A stretch of DNA of 11,026 nucleotides from NCBI GenBank assembly GCA_044238735.1, contig JBIICS010000096.1, positions 1-11,026 on the forward strand. Direction: 5' to 3'. Below the pieces are notes generated by a model, which saw only the letters and a program-made list of their open reading frames with translations, was not told the DNA's origin and searched no databases. Position 1 is the stretch's first letter. Every line of letters begins with the position of its first letter. Shown here in pieces: positions 5,979-11,026 of the stretch. The translations under genes were made by a program, and so were the position numbers. The stretch comes from JBIICS01 sp044238735. GTDB lineage: Bacteria > Bacteroidota > Bacteroidia > UBA4408.

Positions 5979-7943
5979 TTATCTTCCAAGGTATTTTAAC
6001 CCCTTTAAAATGATCTTGAGATCGTTTTCTGGCTTATAGTCTTTTGCATATAAAAGATTTAACCTTCTGTTTAACTCTTCGTCAAAACGTTCTTGATTTA
6101 AAATTAAGTATGGACTTAAAATTGCCGGTTTTAATTTGGGTAAATTTTCGGTATCGGCAGACTTAAGGGCCTTAAAATATCCAACCCAAGATTTATAGCC
6201 CAATAATACACTAAAAATGTTTTTTATTAGTCCAAAAGGGTTTTTAACAATAAAAATTAATATCGGCAGGAAAAGAATAAAAGTTAAACTGGCCCATAAA
6301 TCAATTAATTTTTTATTTCGTTGATTCCGTGGTTTATTAATAGAGTTGATGTCTACAGTATAAAAATCACCATTTTTATCAATAGAATTTGATCCAATAA
6401 TATAAAGCGATTCAGGGGGTGCAATTTTGTAATCTACATTGGTTTCACCAAAATTAGACATGAGGTCGATAATCTTTTGGGAGCTTATATTTTTAGCGCA
6501 AAAGATAATTTCATCAACCTTATATATTTGAATCATCTCTTTTAACTGATTAATATTTCCAATAAAAATAGAGTTGTTGTTTTCATTTTCTGAATTTACA
6601 TAACCAATAAATTCAAACTCTAATTGAGATTGCAACAAAAGGTTGTTAACTCTTTGTACCTCTTCTTTTCCGCCTACTATTAATACTCTTCTTTTTAAAT
6701 TGCTTTGTAAACGGTACTCCTTTTTAGCAAAAAAACTGAGCAAAAAACGCCATCCTGTTAATGAGGTCAATGTCCAGATAGATCCCAATAATATGATAGC
6801 CCGCGAATAACGATAAATTTCGGGCAAGAGCGAATAAATTACCAAAATTGTAAACGTTCCAATAATAACACCTCTTAGTGTTCTGCGCAAGCTGATGGGT
6901 TTATCGTATCCCCCGTTAATAAATATGCAAAACAACCAAACGATGGTAAAAGCCGGAACCCAGTATAGTAAAAATTCGGTTGGATATTGTAAACCTTCGG
7001 ATGCTTTAACTTTTGTTTCCCAATAATTTTTAATAAGATAAATTCCACCAATAATCAGAGAGGCGTCGGTTAAAGGGAGAAAGATTCGTTTTACAAAGCG
7101 ATTAAATATGGCAATACCTGCTCTTAAATAAATAGCAAAGTTGATAATAGCTGAAAAAAGTTTAGCATTTTTTTGCGAGAAATGTTTTTTTGCGAAGATG
7201 ATCATGGCATTATAAAACACAAACACATAGTTAACACTGCTTTTTTTGGTGCTTTCTCCTTTATAATGTATGATGCGGGTTTCCGGAAAGTAATAATTTT
7301 TATAACCTCCTTTTGTTATTCGGTAGGATAAGTCAATATCTTCTCCGTACATAAAAAAGGCTTCATCCAATAATCCTACTTTATCTAAAGCCGCCTTACG
7401 CATTAACATAAAGGCACCCGACAATACATCTATTTGATGGGTTTTACGGTCATCTAAATATCCAAGATGGTAACGGCCAAAACGTTGTGATTTGGGAAAT
7501 AATGTAGAAAATCCAAAAATTTTCCAAAACGCTACTTCAGGAGTAGGTAATCCGCGTTTAGACTCAGGTAAAAAGTTTCCTTTACCATCTATCATTTTTA
7601 CCCCTAATCCACCTGCGTCCGGATGTTCGTCCATAAAGCTGATTACTTTCTTAAAAGTGTCTTCTTCAACAACTGTATCGGGATTGAGTAAGAGTATGTA
7701 TTCGCCTTTACTGATTTTTATGGCCTGATTATTTGCAAACGAAAATCCGGTATTTTCTTTATTTGCAATTACATGTACATGCGGAAATTTCTCGCGTACC
7801 ATCTCTACCGATCTGTCTACACTATTATTGTCTACTACAAAGACTTCTATAGGTATATTAACAGAAGCTTTTACAACCGAATGCAGGCATTGTTCTAAGA
7901 AATACTTTACGTTATAGTTTACAATTACAACACTTAGTTTCAT
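5979..7943 (-). CDS. family 2 glycosyltransferase fused to membrane/Rossmann region with degenerate phosphoglycosyl-transferase C-terminus
   Basis: 654 residues. Residues 1 to about 255 are a GT2 domain of the rhamnosyltransferase (WbbL-like) type: LSVVIVNYNV at the start, VVDNNSVD at 36-43, the DxD-like NPDT (87-90), SGAFMLMRK (175-183) and the acidic GEDIDLSYR (200-208). Hydrophobic segments follow at about 261-280, 289-306, 325-343, 356-373 and 381-404. A Rossmann-like domain begins at RRVLIVGGKEEVQRVNNLL (418-436), as in the CoA_binding_3-type region of WbaP-like polyprenyl-phosphate sugar transferases. The C-terminus starts like the PGT membrane hairpin (KKLIDLWASLTFILFLPIL, 544-562) but jumps to a segment like the end of a PGT core (NIFSVLLGYKSWVGY). 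The block carrying the catalytic Asp-Glu pair is absent. Its ATG is 3 bases after the recR stop, indicating translational coupling. It probably adds a sugar to an undecaprenyl-linked or envelope glycan at the inner membrane face; acceptor unknown. Confidence 0.88.
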   Translation of the reverse strand: MKLSVVIVNYNVKYFLEQCLHSVVKASVNIPIEVFVVDNNSVDRSVEMVREKFPHVHVIANKENTGFSFANNQAIKISKGEYILLLNPDTVVEEDTFKKVISFMDEHPDAGGLGVKMIDGKGNFLPESKRGLPTPEVAFWKIFGFSTLFPKSQRFGRYHLGYLDDRKTHQIDVLSGAFMLMRKAALDKVGLLDEAFFMYGEDIDLSYRITKGGYKNYYFPETRIIHYKGESTKKSSVNYVFVFYNAMIIFAKKHFSQKNAKLFSAIINFAIYLRAGIAIFNRFVKRIFLPLTDASLIIGGIYLIKNYWETKVKASEGLQYPTEFLLYWVPAFTIVWLFCIFINGGYDKPISLRRTLRGVIIGTFTILVIYSLLPEIYRYSRAIILLGSIWTLTSLTGWRFLLSFFAKKEYRLQSNLKRRVLIVGGKEEVQRVNNLLLQSQLEFEFIGYVNSENENNNSIFIGNINQLKEMIQIYKVDEIIFCAKNISSQKIIDLMSNFGETNVDYKIAPPESLYIIGSNSIDKNGDFYTVDINSINKPRNQRNKKLIDLWASLTFILFLPILIFIVKNPFGLIKNIFSVLLGYKSWVGYFKALKSADTENLPKLKPAILSPYLILNQERFDEELNRRLNLLYAKDYKPENDLKIILKGLKYLGR

Positions 7944-7946
7944 ATA

Positions 7947-8576
7947 CTATTGTGCAAACGTATTTTCGAAGGGTACTCTGTTTAGGATGCTTTTACCGAG
8001 TGTTACTTCATCAGTATATTCAAGCTCGTCTCCAATTGCAATTCCGCGGGCAATTTGAGTAATTTTAACGGGAAATTCTTTTAATTTTTTATAGAGATAG
8101 AAATTGGTGGTATCGCCTTCCATGGTGGGTTTAATGGCAATAACCAATTCGTTTATATTGTTTTCTGCTACTTTCTGTATTAAAGTTTCAATGTTTAAGT
8201 CTTTCGGACCAATTCCATCAATAGGGGAGATTACCCCGCCTAATACATGATAGACGCCCTTGTATTGAGCTGTATTTTCTATTGCCATTACATCTTTGAT
8301 GTTTTCTACGATGCAAATGGTGCTTTTATCACGTGAGGGACTTTTGCAGATGCTGCAAATTGGTTCGTCTGAGATGTTGTGGCATTGAGAGCAGTATTGA
8401 GTTTTTTCTCGAAGCTCAATAAAAGTTTTTCCAAATCGTTGAATATCACTCACGTCCTTTTTTAAAAGATGCAAAACAAAACGTAATGCCGTTTTTTTAC
8501 CGATACCTGGTAAAGAGGCAAATTCGTTTACTGCCTGCTCTATTAATTTGGATGGATATTCGCTCACTTTGTTCAA
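7947..8576 (-). CDS. recR: recombination mediator protein RecR
   Basis: 209 residues from the TTG at 8576, close to the usual ~200. RecR works with RecO (and RecF) to load RecA on gapped single-stranded DNA in the cytoplasm. An N-terminal helix-hairpin-helix (FASLPGIGKKTALRFVLHLL, 19-38) is followed by the C4 zinc finger with C62, C65, C74 and C77. A TOPRIM domain (about 85-180) has the acidic E91 in CIVENIKDV and GGVISPIDGIGP. The C-terminal GDELEYTDEVTL (182-193) is the conserved end motif. There is no in-frame ATG: the candidates are TTG at 8576 and GTG at 8567. The GTG would give MSEYPSKLIEQAV, closer to typical RecR N-termini, so the true start may be three codons later. The upstream in-frame stop is a TAG near 8605. 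The glycosyltransferase gene follows after 3 bases. Confidence 0.96.
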   Translation of the reverse strand: MNKVSEYPSKLIEQAVNEFASLPGIGKKTALRFVLHLLKKDVSDIQRFGKTFIELREKTQYCSQCHNISDEPICSICKSPSRDKSTICIVENIKDVMAIENTAQYKGVYHVLGGVISPIDGIGPKDLNIETLIQKVAENNINELVIAIKPTMEGDTTNFYLYKKLKEFPVKITQIARGIAIGDELEYTDEVTLGKSILNRVPFENTFAQ

Positions 8577-8610
8577 TTCTTTTACAAGATAGTGAAATTT
8601 AAAATACTAA

Positions 8611-8636
8611 TAAAAAGCCCCGAAAATCGGGGCTTT
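8611..8636 (-). terminator. intrinsic terminator of nrdA
   Basis: A perfect 10-bp stem with core AAAGCCCCGA (8614-8623 paired with 8627-8636) and a 3-base AAA loop continues on the minus strand into a T-run (8616-8612). It lies 22 bases after the nrdA stop and before recR, so the two genes are probably separate transcription units. Confidence 0.92.
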
Positions 8637-8658
8637 AAAGGGTAAGATAACAAGAAAT

Positions 8659-11026
8659 TTATCCTGAGCAGCTTTCGCATGCATCCGGGTTATCCAAACT
8701 GCAGGCTAATTCGCTTTGGGTTTGATCAAATTGTTCCGTTTCAGTTTTAACTACCGGGGTAAATTGAGCCTCGGCTTGTTTTTCTACTGTAAATTTAATA
8801 GCATCGGCAGCTGCTTTGGTGCGTAAGTAATACATACCTGTTTTTAATCCTTTTTTCCAAGCATAGAAATGCATCGAAGTTAATTTAGCCGCATTTGGAT
8901 TTTGCAGGAATAGATTTAATGATTGGCTTTGATCAATGTATGCACCTCGGTCGGCCGCCATATCGATGATAGCTTTTTGTGAAATTTCCCAAACGGTTTT
9001 GTATAAATCTTTAATGTTTTGAGGGATTTCTTCAATGTCCTGTATTGACCCGTTAGCTGCAATTATTTTGTTTTTCATTGAATCGTTCCACAATCCAAGC
9101 TTTACTAAATCGCGTAATAAGTATTTATTTACAATAATGAACTCTCCGCTTAAAGTACCACGCTTGTATACATTACTGGTAAAGGGTTCGAAACACTCGT
9201 TGTTTCCTAAGATTTGCGATGTAGAAGCGGTTGGCATTGGGGCTACTAATAAAGAATTACGAACTCCATGTTCTTTTACTTCTTCTTTAAGTACATCCCA
9301 TTCCCAACGGCTGGTTGGTGTTATTCCCCACATATCAAACTGGAATATGCCTTTAGAAACCGGTGATCCTTCGTAAGTTTCGTATGCGCCATGTTCTTTA
9401 GCTAGATCTTTACTGGCCGTCATAGCAGCATAGTAAATAGTTTCAAAAATTTCTTTATTTAATTCGCGGGCTTCATCACTATCAAAAGGCATTCGAAGCA
9501 TTACAAATGCATCTGCCAATCCCTGAACACCTAGCCCGATAGGGCGGTGGCGCATATTGCTATTGCGCGCTTCAATTACCGGATAATAATTGCGATCAAT
9601 AATTTTGTTTAAGTTTTTGGTTGCTACATAGGTAACATCAAATAAACGTTGGTGATCAAATTCTCCATTTTCTATAAAACGTGGTAAAGCAATAGAGGCT
9701 AAATTACAAACTGCTACTTCATCCGGAGCTGTATATTCAACTATTTCCGTGCACAAGTTAGAAGATTTAATGGTACCTAAGTTCTTTTGATTACTCTTTT
9801 CGTTACAAGCATCTTTGTATAAGATGTAAGGAGTTCCCGTTTCAGTTTGAGAGTCTAATACTTTACCCCACAGTTCACGAGCCGGTATTGTTTTGCGACC
9901 ACGACCTTCTTGTTCGTATTTGGTATATAGTTCAACAAACTTTTCGCCGTAAACTTCGCTTAAACCTGGCGCCTCGTTAGGGCAGAATAAAGTCCAGTTT
10001 TCGTTTGCTTCTACGCGTTGCATAAATAGATCAGAAACCCACAAAGCCAGGAACAAATCGCGTGCGCGTAATTCTTCTTTACCTTGATTTTTACGTAGAT
10101 CTAGGAACTCATATATATCGGCATGCCATGGCTCTAAGTATATAGCGAATGAACCTTTACGTTTACCACCCCCTTGGTCTACATAGCGAGCAGTATCATT
10201 AAACACGCGCAACATAGGAATGATGCCGTTAGAGGTTCCGTTGGTTCCTTTAATGTAGGAGCCGGTAGCGCGCACATTATGAATGGCTAAACCTATACCC
10301 CCGGCACTTTGTGAAATTTTTGCACATTGTTTAAGGGTATCATAAATACCATCAATACTATCATCTTTCATGGTTAATAAAAAACAAGATGACATTTGAG
10401 GTTTAGGAGTACCGGCATTAAATAATGTTGGAGTGGCGTGTGTAAACCAACGCTCGCTCATAAGATTATAAGTTTCGATTGCTGAGTCGATATCTTCTTT
10501 ATGAATTCCAATGGCCACACGCATAAGCATGTGTTGAGGGCGCTCAGCAACTTTACCATTTAGTTTTAAGAGATACGATCGTTCGAGTGTTTTAAAACCA
10601 AAATAATCGTAGCCAAAGTCGCGATCGTAAATAATGGTACTGTCTAATATCTGTGCGTTATCCATCACGATCTGATAAACATCTTCAGAAATTAAGCTGG
10701 CCAATTGTCCGGTTTTTGGATCTACATAGTGAAATAAATCGTGCATCGTTTTAGAGAACGATTTATTGGTGCTTTTGTGCAAGTTGGATACAGCGATTCG
10801 TGCTGCAAGTATGGCATAATCGGGGTGAACCGTTGTTAATGAAGCGGCAACTTCAGCCCCTAAATTATCTAACTGCATAGTAGTAACGCCATCGTATAAT
10901 CCATCAATTACACGCATGGCTACTTTTACCGAATCTACGTGCACCGGATCTAATCCGTAGCATAGTTTTTGTATACGAGCTGTGATTTTATCGAATTTTA
11001 CAGCTTCTTTTCTTCCGTCGCGTTTT
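8659..11026 (-). CDS. nrdA: ribonucleoside-diphosphate reductase, alpha (large) subunit, class Ia (5' end cut by window)
   Basis: The frame is open to the right edge; 788 residues are visible, and alignment by eye to the family suggests only a few N-terminal residues are missing. It reduces ribonucleoside diphosphates to deoxy forms using a radical from the NrdB beta subunit. The first visible residues KRDGRKEAVKFDKITARI are the start of the ATP-cone regulatory domain, so a GTG at 10944 (MHVDSVK) is internal and not the start. In visible numbering, C214 (SSCFLL) and C440 (AVCNLASI) are the reducible pair. C425 with N423 and E427 in SSNLCTEI is the thiyl-radical site. Y732-Y733 in GMYYLRTKAA continue the radical path to NrdB. 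The C-terminal tail has the CESCSG disulfide-relay cysteines. The active-site and tail motifs resemble eukaryotic R1. A strong terminator follows. nrdB is not in the window and may lie upstream. Confidence 0.97.
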   Translation of the reverse strand, partial: KRDGRKEAVKFDKITARIQKLCYGLDPVHVDSVKVAMRVIDGLYDGVTTMQLDNLGAEVAASLTTVHPDYAILAARIAVSNLHKSTNKSFSKTMHDLFHYVDPKTGQLASLISEDVYQIVMDNAQILDSTIIYDRDFGYDYFGFKTLERSYLLKLNGKVAERPQHMLMRVAIGIHKEDIDSAIETYNLMSERWFTHATPTLFNAGTPKPQMSSCFLLTMKDDSIDGIYDTLKQCAKISQSAGGIGLAIHNVRATGSYIKGTNGTSNGIIPMLRVFNDTARYVDQGGGKRKGSFAIYLEPWHADIYEFLDLRKNQGKEELRARDLFLALWVSDLFMQRVEANENWTLFCPNEAPGLSEVYGEKFVELYTKYEQEGRGRKTIPARELWGKVLDSQTETGTPYILYKDACNEKSNQKNLGTIKSSNLCTEIVEYTAPDEVAVCNLASIALPRFIENGEFDHQRLFDVTYVATKNLNKIIDRNYYPVIEARNSNMRHRPIGLGVQGLADAFVMLRMPFDSDEARELNKEIFETIYYAAMTASKDLAKEHGAYETYEGSPVSKGIFQFDMWGITPTSRWEWDVLKEEVKEHGVRNSLLVAPMPTASTSQILGNNECFEPFTSNVYKRGTLSGEFIIVNKYLLRDLVKLGLWNDSMKNKIIAANGSIQDIEEIPQNIKDLYKTVWEISQKAIIDMAADRGAYIDQSQSLNLFLQNPNAAKLTSMHFYAWKKGLKTGMYYLRTKAAADAIKFTVEKQAEAQFTPVVKTETEQFDQTQSELACSLDNPDACESCSG

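Noticed and set aside
10942..10944. GTG as the start of nrdA (protein beginning MHVDSV)
   Set aside because: The same frame stays open to the window edge and encodes the conserved ATP-cone start KRDGRKEAVKFDKITARI, so the real start is just outside the window.

Overview
The window looks like a low-GC chromosome segment from a member of the Bacteroidota. The reasons are the TAnnTTTG-type -7 promoter elements, weak A-rich ribosome binding regions, PorE-like proteins (TPR, PD40 propeller, carboxypeptidase-regulatory-like and OmpA-like domains) of the kind tied to the type IX secretion system, and a eukaryote-like class Ia ribonucleotide reductase. Every gene I can support lies on the minus strand, so transcription runs from high to low coordinates. 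I see no tRNA, rRNA, CRISPR array, insertion sequence or phage gene. No gene-free stretch exceeds 300 bases once starts are corrected; the largest gaps are 337-496 (leader and promoter) and 4303-4509 (terminator and promoter).

Layout in transcription order. (1) nrdA, 8659 to the right edge, lacks only a few N-terminal codons and ends in a strong hairpin terminator (8611-8636). (2) recR (7947-8576, no ATG start) is followed after 3 bases by an unusual 654-residue glycosyltransferase (5979-7943). That protein joins a family-2 catalytic domain to a membrane/Rossmann region and to a C-terminus that looks like a phosphoglycosyl transferase with its catalytic centre missing. (3) A monocistronic E2 acyltransferase of a branched-chain-type 2-oxoacid dehydrogenase (4510-5847) has its own -7 element and terminator. 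(4) Two tandem paralogous PorE-like exported proteins follow (2173-4302 and 497-2098). The second lacks the OmpA-like domain and has no ATG start; its best start is a CTG in front of a complete signal peptide. (5) The N-terminus of a secreted protein runs off the left edge (1-336), preceded by a roughly 75-nt leader that can fold.

The housekeeping genes (nrdA, recR, E2) cover dNTP synthesis, recombinational repair and 2-oxoacid oxidation and are not obviously linked to each other. The left third is envelope/secretion related: two periplasmic or outer-membrane-associated propeller proteins next to a probable secreted protein. The most unusual objects are the glycosyltransferase/pseudo-phosphoglycosyl-transferase fusion and the truncated, non-ATG PorE-like paralog. 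I found no clear evidence of a wholly new defence or mobile system.
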